Part shown: in pieces, positions 1 through 9,535 of the stretch
Layout: each line of letters begins with the position of its first letter
How positions within the stretch are numbered: position 1 is the stretch's first letter
Origin: Salegentibacter mishustinae
GTDB taxonomy: Bacteria > Bacteroidota > Bacteroidia > Flavobacteriales > Flavobacteriaceae
Direction of reading: 5' to 3'
DNA: 64,000 nt
Assembly: GCF_002900095.1 (NCBI RefSeq)
Contig: NZ_LLKN01000002.1
Coordinates: forward strand, 186,001 to 250,000
Notes under the pieces: generated by a model
The model's input: only the letters and a program-made list of their open reading frames with translations
The model's database searches: none
Told to the model about the DNA's origin: nothing
Position numbers and translations under genes: made by a program

Positions 1-2049
1 TTTATATCTTCCCTTTAACTGAAATTTATTTTTATCGGCATCTTCCTGTTCTGCCTGGGTTTTTGTAGTTCGGTATAAAGACCTAAAAACATATTTTTGC
101 TGGTTGGCATTCCAGGTTTCAGGATTATTATAATCTTCTGTCCCGGTATTTGGAGAATTATCCAACTCATCAAATAAATGCTGCCCGAAAGGTTCTACCG
201 TGGTGAAAATAATATTTCCGGTTTGCGGATCTATAGTGAGGCCGGGGACATAATCAAAGAAACCATCTCCGCCATTTATGGGATCATTATTATTATTCAG
301 TTTATCTAAATTAAAAACACGAAGCAGCGGAGTTTCGCTAACATCTTCCGGAAGAGGAACAGAGCCATCTCCAGCCGGTTTTATATAATTTAGAGGTTGT
401 GGATCTGTATATAGAATATTTAACCTGAAATCTTCGCGCTCCAATTGATAAGCTCCAAGACTATAAATATTCTTCATCATTAAATCCCAAACCGGTTCAT
501 CTACATTGGTAATGGTGCTTTTAAGCATTTTAACTACCAGGTTTCGGTTTACCCGTTGGTTAGAGCTAGGCTCCATTGGGTCTTGACCAACAATATTATC
601 TCCCGTAGCATTTACACCATCATTGGCGAACTCTCCCACCTGGTAAACTTCCCCATTCACCGTATATTGAAAAGCAACCGCAAGAATTTCGTCGTTACTT
701 AAGCGTTGATTTAAGGAGATATATCCTAATTGGGTATTTAAGCTGTATTCATTAGGCTGTAATTGGCGGGCATTCTCCAATTTCACATAATCCAGACCCT
801 CAGAAACCTGCACCCCGCCAAAACCATTATCTACGGTAGCCACGTCACGAATAGCAGGTGTTAAAACAGATTCTGTGGAACCATCTATTCCGAAGGGATT
901 AAAATCGTTATTGGCATTATCTGGAAAACTTCCAGCGGGCTGGTTGAAGAAACCGGCGGGAATATTATCAAGACCTATATTGCCGGGCTCGTTTGTTTCT
1001 CCTAGATCCTGAATCCCGACTATATTACGGGTATCTGTAAGATTCTGCACATTATTGGTACGATTGGTCACCCAAACCTGAACCCTTTTTATTTGAATAT
1101 TTGCGTTGATAAAAGGATAATCTTCAAGAGCCTCATCATAATGATCCCTAAAATAATGCGAAAGAAAAAAGTGACGATCCTGATCGTAATCCAGCGCAAA
1201 TTTCTCAAAATCTTCTACCGCGGCACCACCTTCAACATTTACGGTACGACGCTCTGATTTTTGTTCAGAAAACACGCCGGTAATTCGGGTTTTCCCAAAT
1301 TGCAATTCAGTTTTAAATCCAAATAAACTTTGCGCTCCCTGCATTAACGCATTGTTAAGCGGCATATTCACATTACCCACTTCAATTTTTCGAACTATGT
1401 CATCTTCAGTTGGCGTATACTCAAGCTTTAATTGATTCTGAAAATCGAAAGTTGACTGAGTATCGTAATTGGCGGTAATTTGCAGACGCTTTCCAATTTG
1501 TCCTAGTAAACTAAGACTTATACGCTGGTCAAAATCAAAAGTGAGATTACTGCGGTTTCGTGGGGAGAAAGCCGGATTATCCTGTTTTGTATACAGCAAC
1601 CCCAGATCCATCTCTACCGTCCCCTGCGGAACGATATTAATTTCTGAACCTCCAAAAACACTTTCAAAAAAATTATTATTTACGTAAAAATCTGGCAGTA
1701 GATCTCGCTGAATTTCCTCTGAACCTTCTTTTCGGCCGGCTTGCGCATCAATCTTCCGCTTAAAATAATTCCGCATTTCTTCATCTAAAACAAGATCTTC
1801 ATATTCTTGAGGAGTTAAAATTAATGGAATAGAAAGATCTAAATCCCCTAATTTTTCGCGGTAAATATAGCGGTCCAGGATAGGATCGTATTCATAGAAA
1901 GAAGAAATAAGCTCAGAATCTGGCAGGGCAATTTCACCCAAAGTATACCCCGTATCAGTAGTGTCCTGTGGGGTTTCCTGCGCAGTGGAACTCAATGAAA
2001 TTATCAATGACAACAACAAGCTGAGTCTAACTGAAGTTGACAGCTTCAA
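1..2049 (-). CDS. sprA: Cell-surface protein SprA, N-terminal part (runs off the window)
   Basis: SprA is the giant outer-membrane translocon of the type IX secretion system, needed for gliding and surface adhesin export. Here 683 codons are open with no stop before base 1, so the C-terminal majority of the roughly 2400-residue family protein lies outside. A signal peptide (KLSTSVRLSLLLSLIISL, ending STAQ) is followed by a family-typical N-terminal region with the DxxxSxPLxLTPxEY-like stretch and many aromatic beta-strand segments. There is no ATG: the frame is open only up to about base 2091, so the start must be TTG at 2049 (chosen, directly before the signal peptide) or TTG at 2064. It lies immediately after ruvA, the usual flavobacterial order. 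Identification is by recognition of sequence and context; confidence is high. Confidence 0.93.
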   Translation of the reverse strand, partial: MKLSTSVRLSLLLSLIISLSSTAQETPQDTTDTGYTLGEIALPDSELISSFYEYDPILDRYIYREKLGDLDLSIPLILTPQEYEDLVLDEEMRNYFKRKIDAQAGRKEGSEEIQRDLLPDFYVNNNFFESVFGGSEINIVPQGTVEMDLGLLYTKQDNPAFSPRNRSNLTFDFDQRISLSLLGQIGKRLQITANYDTQSTFDFQNQLKLEYTPTEDDIVRKIEVGNVNMPLNNALMQGAQSLFGFKTELQFGKTRITGVFSEQKSERRTVNVEGGAAVEDFEKFALDYDQDRHFFLSHYFRDHYDEALEDYPFINANIQIKRVQVWVTNRTNNVQNLTDTRNIVGIQDLGETNEPGNIGLDNIPAGFFNQPAGSFPDNANNDFNPFGIDGSTESVLTPAIRDVATVDNGFGGVQVSEGLDYVKLENARQLQPNEYSLNTQLGYISLNQRLSNDEILAVAFQYTVNGEVYQVGEFANDGVNATGDNIVGQDPMEPSSNQRVNRNLVVKMLKSTITNVDEPVWDLMMKNIYSLGAYQLEREDFRLNILYTDPQPLNYIKPAGDGSVPLPEDVSETPLLRVFNLDKLNNNNDPINGGDGFFDYVPGLTIDPQTGNIIFTTVEPFGQHLFDELDNSPNTGTEDYNNPETWNANQQKYVFRSLYRTTKTQAEQEDADKNKFQLKGRYK

Positions 2050-2068
2050 ATAATTGTGCCTCAATTCT

Positions 2069-2650
2069 TTACAGATTTTTAAGAGCCATTTTTATAATAG
2101 ATTCTACGGTAGGGCTGGTTGAATCTTTCATGATTTTATCTACTACCCTGGTAGCCTGCTTTCTGGCAAAGCCCAGAGTCTCTAATGCAGATAACGCTTC
2201 TTCTTTTATTGTATTGTCTTGAGGAACAAAAACTTCGTCTTCCCCATAGACTTTTAATATCTTGTCTTTTAAGTCTAAAATTACCCGTTGGGCGGTTTTA
2301 GCTCCAATTCCCTTAACGCTTTGTATAGTAGGCACATCGCCATTAGCAATAGCTTCTTTTACCTGGTTAGGTTCTAAAGAAGACAGCATGGTTCTCGCTG
2401 TACTGGTTCCCACTCCCGAAACCGAGATCAATAATCTAAAAATATCCCGCTCTGATTTTTGATAAAATCCGTACAGCGTATGGGAATCTTCCTTTACGTG
2501 CAAATGGGTATAAACACTTATATTTTCTGAATCTGGAATGAGGGAGAAAGTGTGCAGGGAAATATTGACCATATACCCAACACCATTACAGGCGATTACT
2601 AAGTAGGTAGGATTCTTCTCTATTAATTGCCCCTTGAGATGATGAATCAT
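2069..2650 (-). CDS. ruvA: Holliday junction branch migration protein RuvA
   Basis: RuvA binds four-way junctions as a tetramer and loads the RuvB motor during recombinational repair. The 193-residue product has the family layout: N-terminal OB fold (MIHHLKGQLIEKNPTYLVI), two helix-hairpin-helix motifs (residues ~70-130, including VSGVGTSTARTML and VKGIGAKTAQRVILDLKDK) and a C-terminal three-helix domain that contacts RuvB (ALETLGFARKQA). It has its own TAnnTTTG promoter box at 2671-2678, after the malic enzyme terminator, and sprA starts within about 20 bases of its stop, so ruvA-sprA is probably one transcript. ruvB is elsewhere, at 8347. Confidence 0.97.
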   Translation of the reverse strand: MIHHLKGQLIEKNPTYLVIACNGVGYMVNISLHTFSLIPDSENISVYTHLHVKEDSHTLYGFYQKSERDIFRLLISVSGVGTSTARTMLSSLEPNQVKEAIANGDVPTIQSVKGIGAKTAQRVILDLKDKILKVYGEDEVFVPQDNTIKEEALSALETLGFARKQATRVVDKIMKDSTSPTVESIIKMALKNL

Positions 2651-2670
2651 AAAATTTCAACTTAAAGAGC

Positions 2671-2678
2671 CAAATGTA
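2671..2678 (-). promoter_or_regulatory. Promoter -7 box of ruvA-sprA
   Basis: The minus strand reads TACATTTG, matching the Bacteroidota -7 consensus TAnnTTTG, 20 bases upstream of the ruvA start codon and downstream of the maeB terminator. No clear TTG -33 element was found. Confidence 0.55.
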
Positions 2679-2688
2679 GTAAATAAAA

Positions 2689-2719
2689 ATTAAGCCCGAA
2701 ACCTTTGTCCCGGGCTTAA
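2689..2719 (-). terminator. Rho-independent terminator of the malic enzyme gene
   Basis: An inverted repeat (ttaagcccg / cgggcttaa, with about 12 bases between) lies 22 bases past the malic enzyme stop. On the minus strand the stem is followed by a T-rich run (AATTTTTATTT). Confidence 0.8.
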
Positions 2720-2740
2720 CTACTGTATTTCCGCTTAATA

Positions 2741-5026
2741 TTACTTCTTTTGCTTCTTTTCTTTTTCCTGAGCATCTACAACAGTCACTGCCGTCATATT
2801 TACAATTTCCTCTACGCTTGCTCCAAGCTGGAGAATATGCACCGGCCTGCGCATTCCCATCATAATCGGGCCAATAGAATCTACATTATTAAGTTCTTTT
2901 ATAAGCTTGTAGGTACTGTTAGCTGAATCCAGGTTAGGGTAAATTAAAGTATTAACTTTTTTCCCTGCCAGTTTTGAAAATGGAAATTTATCCTGAAGCA
3001 TTTCACGGTTTAGTGCAAAATCTGCCTGCAACTCTCCGTCTACATTTAAATCGGGGTGATAACGGTGCAGGTAAGAAACAGCGTCTTTCACTTTTGTAGC
3101 GTGAGGGTCTTTAGAAGACCCAAAGTTCGCATAAGACATCATGGCAATTACTGGTTCCAAACCAAACAGCTTAACCGTTCTCGCCGTCATTTGTGCAATT
3201 TTAGCAAGATCTTTTGCCGGCGGATCAATATTGATAGAGGTATCACTAATAAAAAGCGGACCCCGTGAAGTATTCATAATATTAGTAGCTGCAACACGAC
3301 TTACCCCGGGAGCCATTCCAATAAGTTCCAGCATTGGTTTTACCACCGCTGGATATGCTCTGGAATAACCAGAAAGCAAGCCATCGGCATCACCTTCGTT
3401 AACCATCATAGCTGCGAAATAATTGCGTTCACGCATTAATTTTTCGGCATCATAAAGCGTTACTCCACTTCGGCTCCTGGTTTTCCAATAAACCTGCGCG
3501 TAAGCCTTTCTATGTTCTTCTTTTTCATCAGATTTTGGATCGATGATAAGCACATCTTCATTAAAATCTATTTCCTGCATCAATTCCTCAATCACACCAC
3601 GGCGACCAAGTAAAATAGGAATTGCTACGCCTTCATCGTGAACAATCTGCGCAGCTTTAAGTACATCAAGGTGATCGGCTTCAGCAAAAACAATTGTTTT
3701 AGGATTCATTTTTGCACGGTTAAGCAACAACCTGGTAATCTTATTATCGCTGCCCATTCTTTCAAGCAGTTCTTCTTCGTATCTATCCCAGTCCTGGATT
3801 GGCTGCCTTGCCACACCACTTTCCATCGCAGCTTTAGCTACGGCCGGAGGCACTTTAGCTATTAAGCGAGGATCAAAAGGTTTTGGAATAATATAATCTG
3901 TACCAAAATTTAGCCTGGTTTCTCCATAAGCGATGTTCACTTGCTCCGGCACGGGTTCTTTAGCAAGTTCGGCCAGGGCTTTTACCGCAGCCATCTTCAT
4001 TTCTTCATTAATTTTAGTAGCTCTAACATCTAAAGCTCCCCTAAAAATAAATGGAAAACCAAGTACATTATTTACCTGGTTAGGATGGTCACTTCTACCG
4101 GTTGCCATAATCACATCTTTACGAGTATCCATTGCCAGTTGATAATCAATCTCTGGATTTGGATTTGCCATTGCGAATACAATAGGTCGCTTAGACATAC
4201 TTTTAAGCATCTCAGGCGATACAATATCTGCAATAGAAAGGCCCACAAAAACATCGGCATCTTTCATAGCCTCCTCCAGGGTATCAATCTTTCTTGAAGT
4301 AGCAAATTCCACTTTCTCCCCAGAAAGGTTTGGACGGTCTTTTCTAATCACACCCTTACTATCTGTCATCACGATGTTTTCAGCCTTTGCACCAAAAGCT
4401 TTATAGAGTTTGGTACAGGAAACTGCAGCGGCCCCTGCACCGCTAATCACTATTTTGGCTTTAGAGATTTTCTTTTTAGCCAACTCTAAAGCATTTAATA
4501 AAGCCGCAGCAGAAATAATTGCTGTCCCATGCTGATCGTCATGCATTACTGGGATATCCAGTTCAGCCTTTAGTCTTTGTTCAATTTCAAAAGCTTCAGG
4601 AGCTTTAATATCTTCCAGGTTGATTCCGCCAAAGGTAGGCGCGATGTTTTTTACCGTTTCAATGAATTTATCTACATCTTTGGTGTCAACTTCAATATCA
4701 AAAACATCTATATCTGCAAATATCTTGAAAAGAAGACCTTTTCCTTCCATCACCGGTTTAGAGGCCTCAGGACCAATATCACCAAGACCTAAAACTGCGG
4801 TCCCGTTAGATATCACTGCTACAAGGTTTCCCTTTGTGGTATATTTATAAGCATTTTCTTTATCCTTTTCTATCTCGAGACAGGGCTCTGCTACCCCGGG
4901 GGAATACGCGAGGGAAAGATCCCTTTGCGTAGCGTATTTTTTGGTTGGTTTAACCTCTATTTTTCCTGGTTTTGGCTTAGCGTGATACACCAGGGCCTCT
5001 CTTCTTTTTCTAGGATTATTACTCAT
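2741..5026 (-). CDS. maeB: NADP-dependent malic enzyme fused to a phosphotransacetylase-like domain
   Basis: It oxidatively decarboxylates malate to pyruvate with NADP+, supplying NADPH and pyruvate. The 761 residues match MaeB-type hybrids. Residues ~1-430 are the malic enzyme domain, with YSPGVAEPC containing the catalytic Tyr, the metal-site region ([18 protein letters not shown]) and a nucleotide fold GAGAAA near residue 195. Residues ~435-761 are a phosphate acetyltransferase-like domain ([54 protein letters not shown]), which in studied MaeB proteins is regulatory rather than clearly catalytic. A TAnnTTTG box at 5049-5056 and a terminator at 2689-2719 make it a single-gene unit. Confidence 0.95.
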   Translation of the reverse strand: MSNNPRKRREALVYHAKPKPGKIEVKPTKKYATQRDLSLAYSPGVAEPCLEIEKDKENAYKYTTKGNLVAVISNGTAVLGLGDIGPEASKPVMEGKGLLFKIFADIDVFDIEVDTKDVDKFIETVKNIAPTFGGINLEDIKAPEAFEIEQRLKAELDIPVMHDDQHGTAIISAAALLNALELAKKKISKAKIVISGAGAAAVSCTKLYKAFGAKAENIVMTDSKGVIRKDRPNLSGEKVEFATSRKIDTLEEAMKDADVFVGLSIADIVSPEMLKSMSKRPIVFAMANPNPEIDYQLAMDTRKDVIMATGRSDHPNQVNNVLGFPFIFRGALDVRATKINEEMKMAAVKALAELAKEPVPEQVNIAYGETRLNFGTDYIIPKPFDPRLIAKVPPAVAKAAMESGVARQPIQDWDRYEEELLERMGSDNKITRLLLNRAKMNPKTIVFAEADHLDVLKAAQIVHDEGVAIPILLGRRGVIEELMQEIDFNEDVLIIDPKSDEKEEHRKAYAQVYWKTRSRSGVTLYDAEKLMRERNYFAAMMVNEGDADGLLSGYSRAYPAVVKPMLELIGMAPGVSRVAATNIMNTSRGPLFISDTSINIDPPAKDLAKIAQMTARTVKLFGLEPVIAMMSYANFGSSKDPHATKVKDAVSYLHRYHPDLNVDGELQADFALNREMLQDKFPFSKLAGKKVNTLIYPNLDSANSTYKLIKELNNVDSIGPIMMGMRRPVHILQLGASVEEIVNMTAVTVVDAQEKEKKQKK

Positions 5027-5048
5027 AATTTATTTTTTCTGCTAATTA

Positions 5049-5056
5049 CAAAGGTA
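5049..5056 (-). promoter_or_regulatory. Promoter -7 box of maeB
   Basis: The minus strand reads TACCTTTG (TAnnTTTG), 22 bases upstream of the maeB ATG. A TTG occurs upstream but at short spacing, so only the -7 box is convincing. Confidence 0.5.
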
Positions 5057-5236
5057 GCAAGCTTAGCTGCAAAATTGTCTTTCTTTAGGCAAAAGAAAAT
5101 TTAAATTTCAATAAATTAGAAGAATATTTTCCTGCGGATTTTTTTATGAAAAATCAACAACAGAAAGCTGATTTATTCTGAATTATTTGCAAAAAACAGA
5201 AATCTTTAGCTCCAACCTGAAGCCTGAAACAATTGG

Positions 5237-6166
5237 TTAGTCATTTAAAAACTGGATATTTCTCTTCAAACCTTCGAATTTGGTTCTCTTTACAGCCGAT
5301 TTTCTAAAGATCTCATTAAAAGTTTCTTTGGTAAGTTCTTCCCAGCCTTTTTTATCTTTTTCAAGCAATTCTGGATGCGGATTAAATAAAGGCTCGTTAT
5401 GCGGTTTTGAAAATCTATTCCAGGGACAAACATCCTGGCAAATGTCACAACCAAACATCCAGTCTTCAAACTGATTTTTATAAGAATTGGGCAATTCGTC
5501 TTTAAGCTCTATGGTAAAATAGGAAATACATTTACTGCCATCTACCTTATAAGGATCTACAATCGCATCAGTAGGACAGGCGTCTATGCAGGCGGTACAA
5601 CTTCCGCAGTGATCGGTAACCGGTGTATCATATTCCAATTCGAGATCTACAATCAATTCAGCTATAAAATAGAAAGAACCGGTTTGTTTGGAAAGTAAAT
5701 TAGAGTGTTTCCCAATCCAGCCGAGTCCGCTTTTTGCAGCCCAGACTTTATCCATAACCGGTGCCGAATCTACAAAAGCACGCCCATCAATTTCCCCAAT
5801 TTCATCTTGCATAAACTGCAATAATTGCTTCAGTTTATCTTTAATTACAAAATGATAATCCCGGCCATAGGCGTATTTGCTAATTTTATAAGAATCTTCC
5901 CTCTGGGTTTCTCCGGGGTAATAGTTCAGCAACAGGGAAATCACACTTTTAGAACCTTCTACCAGTTTTGTGGGATCAAGACGTTTATCAAAGTTATTCT
6001 CCATCCAGCGCATTTCGCCGTGCCGGTTTTTCTTGAGAAACTCCTCTAAACGCGGCGCTTCTTCCTCCAGGAACTCTGCTTTCGAGATGCCACAAGATAA
6101 AAATCCGAGGCGTTCGGCTTCGGATTTTATCATATTCGTGTAAGCTTCCTTGAGAGTATCCTTCAT
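5237..6166 (-). CDS. queG: Epoxyqueuosine reductase QueG
   Basis: QueG is a cobalamin- and iron-sulfur-dependent cytoplasmic enzyme that reduces epoxyqueuosine to queuosine in tRNA wobble position 34. Two 4Fe-4S clusters are visible as [12 protein letters not shown] and [10 protein letters not shown] in the C-terminal half. The N-terminal half has the QueG-type DUF1730 region ([20 protein letters not shown]) and the VDSAPVMDK and GWIGKH segments. ATG at 6166 is preferred over an in-frame TTG at 6184, because the TTG overlaps a promoter-like CATCTTTG. The product is about 309 residues, normal for bacteroidete QueG, which lacks the C-terminal HEAT extension. It appears monocistronic. Confidence 0.95.
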   Translation of the reverse strand: MKDTLKEAYTNMIKSEAERLGFLSCGISKAEFLEEEAPRLEEFLKKNRHGEMRWMENNFDKRLDPTKLVEGSKSVISLLLNYYPGETQREDSYKISKYAYGRDYHFVIKDKLKQLLQFMQDEIGEIDGRAFVDSAPVMDKVWAAKSGLGWIGKHSNLLSKQTGSFYFIAELIVDLELEYDTPVTDHCGSCTACIDACPTDAIVDPYKVDGSKCISYFTIELKDELPNSYKNQFEDWMFGCDICQDVCPWNRFSKPHNEPLFNPHPELLEKDKKGWEELTKETFNEIFRKSAVKRTKFEGLKRNIQFLND

Positions 6167-6267
6167 AGTTTTACAAAGATGCAATTTTTAAAACATTTGA
6201 AAGTTTTAAAATCATAGATGTAGAAACACTTTTATGACCTGGCTTCATAAACTTACGGTATACCTGC

Positions 6268-6753
6268 CTATGGTGTATTTTCTGCTAGTGGAGCCATATG
6301 CTCATGGGTTATTTTCCAGCCATCACTGGTTTTAATAAAGAGCAAAGTTCCCTGCATCTTAAGATCATAAGCTTCTTCGCCCCTGTCAAATTTAAAATTG
6401 GAGTGAAAAGTCACATTAGCTACGTCACCACCATATATGTGGATTTCCAGATCTTCCCAATCCCACTTTTCAACTTCAGTAATGCTACCAAGGAAATTTC
6501 GTTCGAATTCTTCATTTTCCTTAGACCCCTGTCTTTTTCCACCATCCTGGAATTCGGTAAATTTTGGGCCGTAGGCGTGCATAGAAATTAATTTATCTGT
6601 CTCGTTATTTCTTATACTTTGCTCAATCTCCTTAAGAGCCTCCTTCACTTCCTCTTTTTCTTGCGCGTATTCCTTACTCAGATCAATTTGGCAGTAAGCC
6701 GAGCTCAATCCAAAAAGTAAGGCGATTAGAATAAAAATTTTAGCTTTCATCAT
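6268..6753 (-). CDS. Secreted SnoaL/NTF2-like protein
   Basis: A small exported protein of about 161 residues. A signal peptide (MMKAKIFILIALLFGLSSAYC) is followed by a helix rich in Lys/Glu and a cone-shaped NTF2/SnoaL-like fold (DUF4440-type), ending in the characteristic strand LLFIKTSDGWKITHEHMAP. Such domains bind small ligands or act as enzymes, but no catalytic set can be assigned here. A longer start at 6783 is possible, but it puts eleven extra residues before the signal peptide, so the MM pair at 6753 was chosen. The neighbours queG and P450 give no clue to its role. Confidence 0.8.
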   Translation of the reverse strand: MMKAKIFILIALLFGLSSAYCQIDLSKEYAQEKEEVKEALKEIEQSIRNNETDKLISMHAYGPKFTEFQDGGKRQGSKENEEFERNFLGSITEVEKWDWEDLEIHIYGGDVANVTFHSNFKFDRGEEAYDLKMQGTLLFIKTSDGWKITHEHMAPLAENTP

Positions 6754-7008
6754 ACTTAGTTTTAAGATTACTTTTTTTTTCAAAAACGTGAATACTTAAT
6801 ATACAACTAACTGATTTTTAATTCAATAAGGGTTTTCAATAGGTTTTAAAATGACTCCTGAGAAATCCTTAAGAAGGATCGCCTTTTTAGAAAACTTAAA
6901 TATGTTCAGCAATAATTAAAAGGAAAAAAACATTTGTTTATTGACCTAAAGGCACAGCAATATTGTGCCCATCGGCAATAAAATAGATGACATAAGCAGA
7001 ATATAAAA

Positions 7009-8343
7009 TCAGGGTCTCGATTGAAATTTTAGAATAGCATTTTTTGGTTTAAGCGTAATAAGTGGCTTAATATCGATCTCATCAAAACCTGGCAGTATTT
7101 TATATTGACTTACCAATTCGGTAACTGCAATGATCATCTCGAACATAGCGAAGTTATTGCCTATACATTTCCTGGGACCGGCGCCAAACGGAAAATACTG
7201 CGATGAATATTTTCTACCGCCTTCAGCGAAGCGTTCCGGTTTAAAGGCATCGGGATCTTTCCATAGATCAGGATGACGATGAACCTCATGAATGGAGAAC
7301 AATAAATTGGATCCAGGCTCAAAATATTTTCCTTCGAATTCATCTTCTTCCAGGTTAACCCGATCTATGAAATATGTCGGCGGATATAGTCTCATAGACT
7401 CTTCAATTACCTGCTGGGTAATCTGGCATTTGGTCACATAGCTCATTAAGTCCAGCTCCTCTTCCTTTAGGGCGGAAATTTCTTCATAGATCTTCTCCTG
7501 CCATTCGGGATTTAGAGCCAGCAATTGAGCCGTAAAGGTTAGTGAGTTGGAAGTAGTCTCGTGGCCAGCTGTAAAAAGAATCAGGATCTCATCAATAAGC
7601 TGCTCTTCATCCATAAAATTTCCGTCATCATACTTCGCATCCAGTAGCATATCTAAAAGGTCATCATATCTTTCATATGAGTCCCTTCTTTCCTGAACCA
7701 TCTTTCTTAGAATGCCCCGGGCTTCGGCGGTTAGCTTAAGGTAGCTGTCAATCTTACCACTTGCTTTAAACCACCAACCCAGATAGGGCTGCCGAAGTTC
7801 CTTAACAAGCATTTTTTGGGTCTCTTCTGTAATATATTGCAACCTGTTGATCTCCTCCTGATTCGCAGCACTGCTAAACAAAGATTTCACCACGGTTTGA
7901 AAGGCCAGATCATTATAAATAGGAAAAATATCCAGTTCTTCATTTACGGTGATCTTTTTATATTCCAATAAAATTGCCTGCTTTATGGAATCAAGCAGAT
8001 TGGCTAGTTGTTTTTTATGGAATGCAGGCTGAATTAGCTTTCGCTGTTTTTTCCAATGTTCGCCCTCTGAAGTAAGCAATCCTTTTCCAACATATTTCAT
8101 CAGGTCTTTAGTCTGGATCTCAGATTTTACGAAATTCTTCTGATTCTTTTGAAGTACATATTCCACCAAGCCCGCATCCCTGGAAAATATCACCGATTTA
8201 TTAAATCCAATATTTAACCGAAATGTATCTCCTTTTTTCTGAAAATTATCATGATGAAAAGGCAGAGGATTCTTTAAGATATTAGCAGAGTGCTTTAGGA
8301 ATTTAAGTAAAGATACTTCAGGTATTTTGCCAGATTCAGCCAT
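7009..8343 (-). CDS. Cytochrome P450
   Basis: A soluble heme-thiolate monooxygenase of 444 residues. The I-helix oxygen-activation motif is LFTAGHETTSN, the K-helix ExxR is EESMRLYPP, and the heme-binding loop is FPFGAGPRKCIGNNFA with Cys393 as the iron ligand. The N-terminus has no membrane anchor. It starts 3 bases after the ruvB stop, so it is translated from the ruvB transcript. The substrate is unknown; the overall look is that of bacterial relatives of the CYP4/CYP102 group, which often hydroxylate fatty acids or terpenoids, but that is only a family impression. No ferredoxin or reductase partner gene is nearby. Confidence 0.95.
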   Translation of the reverse strand: MAESGKIPEVSLLKFLKHSANILKNPLPFHHDNFQKKGDTFRLNIGFNKSVIFSRDAGLVEYVLQKNQKNFVKSEIQTKDLMKYVGKGLLTSEGEHWKKQRKLIQPAFHKKQLANLLDSIKQAILLEYKKITVNEELDIFPIYNDLAFQTVVKSLFSSAANQEEINRLQYITEETQKMLVKELRQPYLGWWFKASGKIDSYLKLTAEARGILRKMVQERRDSYERYDDLLDMLLDAKYDDGNFMDEEQLIDEILILFTAGHETTSNSLTFTAQLLALNPEWQEKIYEEISALKEEELDLMSYVTKCQITQQVIEESMRLYPPTYFIDRVNLEEDEFEGKYFEPGSNLLFSIHEVHRHPDLWKDPDAFKPERFAEGGRKYSSQYFPFGAGPRKCIGNNFAMFEMIIAVTELVSQYKILPGFDEIDIKPLITLKPKNAILKFQSRP

Positions 8344-8346
8344 AAA

Positions 8347-9375
8347 TTATTGATTAAAAAGTCCGCCCTGAATATCTCCTTTAACCCTGCCCAAATGTTT
8401 GTAAGCAGCCTCGGTAACTTCCCTTCCTCTTGGAGTTCTATAGATAAAGCCTTGTTGGATTAGAAAAGGTTCGTAAACCTCTTCAATAGTTTCGGCACTT
8501 TCACTTACTGCGGTAGACAAGGTAGTTAATCCTACCGGGCCACCTTTAAATTTATCTATTATGGTTTTCAGGATCTTATTATCCATTTCATCTAAACCGT
8601 GGGCATCTACATTTAATGCTTTAAGTCCGTATTTAGCGATCTCCATATCTATTTTTCCATTCCCTTTAATTTGGGCAAAATCGCGCACTCTACGCAGTAA
8701 AGCATTGGCAATTCTGGGTGTTCCGCGGCTTCTACCCGCAACTTCTATGGCAGCATCCAGGCAAATAGGAACACGAAGTATCTCTGCACTACGCTGCACG
8801 ATGTCTGAAAGCAATTCGGTTGAATAATATTGTAAGCGACTGGAAATACCAAAACGTGCCCGCATAGGCGCCGTAAGCAATCCTGAGCGCGTTGTAGCTC
8901 CAATAAGTGTAAACGGATTTAAATTGATTTGAACTGTTCTTGCATTTGGCCCAGATTCAATCATAATATCTATACGATAATCTTCCATTGCCGAATACAG
9001 ATATTCTTCAACAACGGGACTCAACCTATGAATTTCGTCTATAAATAAGATATCACGTTCTTCGAGATTGGTAAGTAAACCGGCAAGATCACCGGGTTTA
9101 TCCAAAACAGGACCTGAAGTTACTTTTATTCCAACGCCCAACTCATTAGCCAGGATATGGGCTAAAGTAGTCTTACCTAATCCGGGAGGGCCGTGAAATA
9201 GGGTATGATCTAAAGCTTCTTCCCTTTGGTTGGCGGCTTCAACAAATACCTTAAGATTCTCCAAAACCTGATCCTGGCCGGCAAAATCATCAAAACTTAA
9301 GGGGCGTAACGCCCTTTCGATATCAAATTCTTCTGGGGAGAAATTTTCTCCTGAAGGATCAAGATTTTCATTCAT
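8347..9375 (-). CDS. ruvB: Holliday junction branch migration helicase RuvB
   Basis: RuvB is the AAA+ motor that drives branch migration together with RuvA. In 342 residues it shows the RuvB signature [12 protein letters not shown], Walker [12 protein letters not shown], Walker [11 protein letters not shown], sensor [18 protein letters not shown] and the C-terminal winged helix ([15 protein letters not shown]). A full consensus promoter lies upstream at 9407-9434. The P450 gene follows after 3 bases, an unusual operon partner. ruvA is 6 kb away in a different transcript. Confidence 0.98.
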   Translation of the reverse strand: MNENLDPSGENFSPEEFDIERALRPLSFDDFAGQDQVLENLKVFVEAANQREEALDHTLFHGPPGLGKTTLAHILANELGVGIKVTSGPVLDKPGDLAGLLTNLEERDILFIDEIHRLSPVVEEYLYSAMEDYRIDIMIESGPNARTVQINLNPFTLIGATTRSGLLTAPMRARFGISSRLQYYSTELLSDIVQRSAEILRVPICLDAAIEVAGRSRGTPRIANALLRRVRDFAQIKGNGKIDMEIAKYGLKALNVDAHGLDEMDNKILKTIIDKFKGGPVGLTTLSTAVSESAETIEEVYEPFLIQQGFIYRTPRGREVTEAAYKHLGRVKGDIQGGLFNQ

Positions 9376-9406
9376 AAAACATCAAAATTATGGAGCTGTG
9401 TATAAG

Positions 9407-9434
9407 CAAAGATAAGTAAAATCCTTTGGGGCAA
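9407..9434 (-). promoter_or_regulatory. Consensus promoter of ruvB-P450
   Basis: On the minus strand TTG (9434-9432), exactly 17 bases, then TATCTTTG (9414-9407), matching the Bacteroidota vegetative consensus TTG-N17-23-TAnnTTTG, 32 bases upstream of the ruvB ATG. Confidence 0.75.
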
Positions 9435-9485
9435 GTCTGTAAGAATTTAGCGAATTAATTATCGCTAAAAATAAGTCTAAAAGCA

Positions 9486-9515
9486 AAAAACCTCTCCGTT
9501 TCTGGAGAGGTTTTT
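9486..9515 (-). terminator. Terminator of the act-cta respiratory operon
   Basis: A perfect hairpin (cctctcc / ggagagg, 6-base loop) is flanked by A and T runs, 20 bases beyond the ctaD stop. On the minus strand it ends in TTTTTT, and it closes the eight-gene operon. Confidence 0.9.
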
Positions 9516-9535
9516 ATATATTCTATTTATCAAGC

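Noticed and set aside
6948-6972. Hairpin ggcacagcaatattgtgcc as terminator of the P450 gene
   Set aside because: The stem is only 6 bp and the minus strand has just TTTAG after it, too weak to call.
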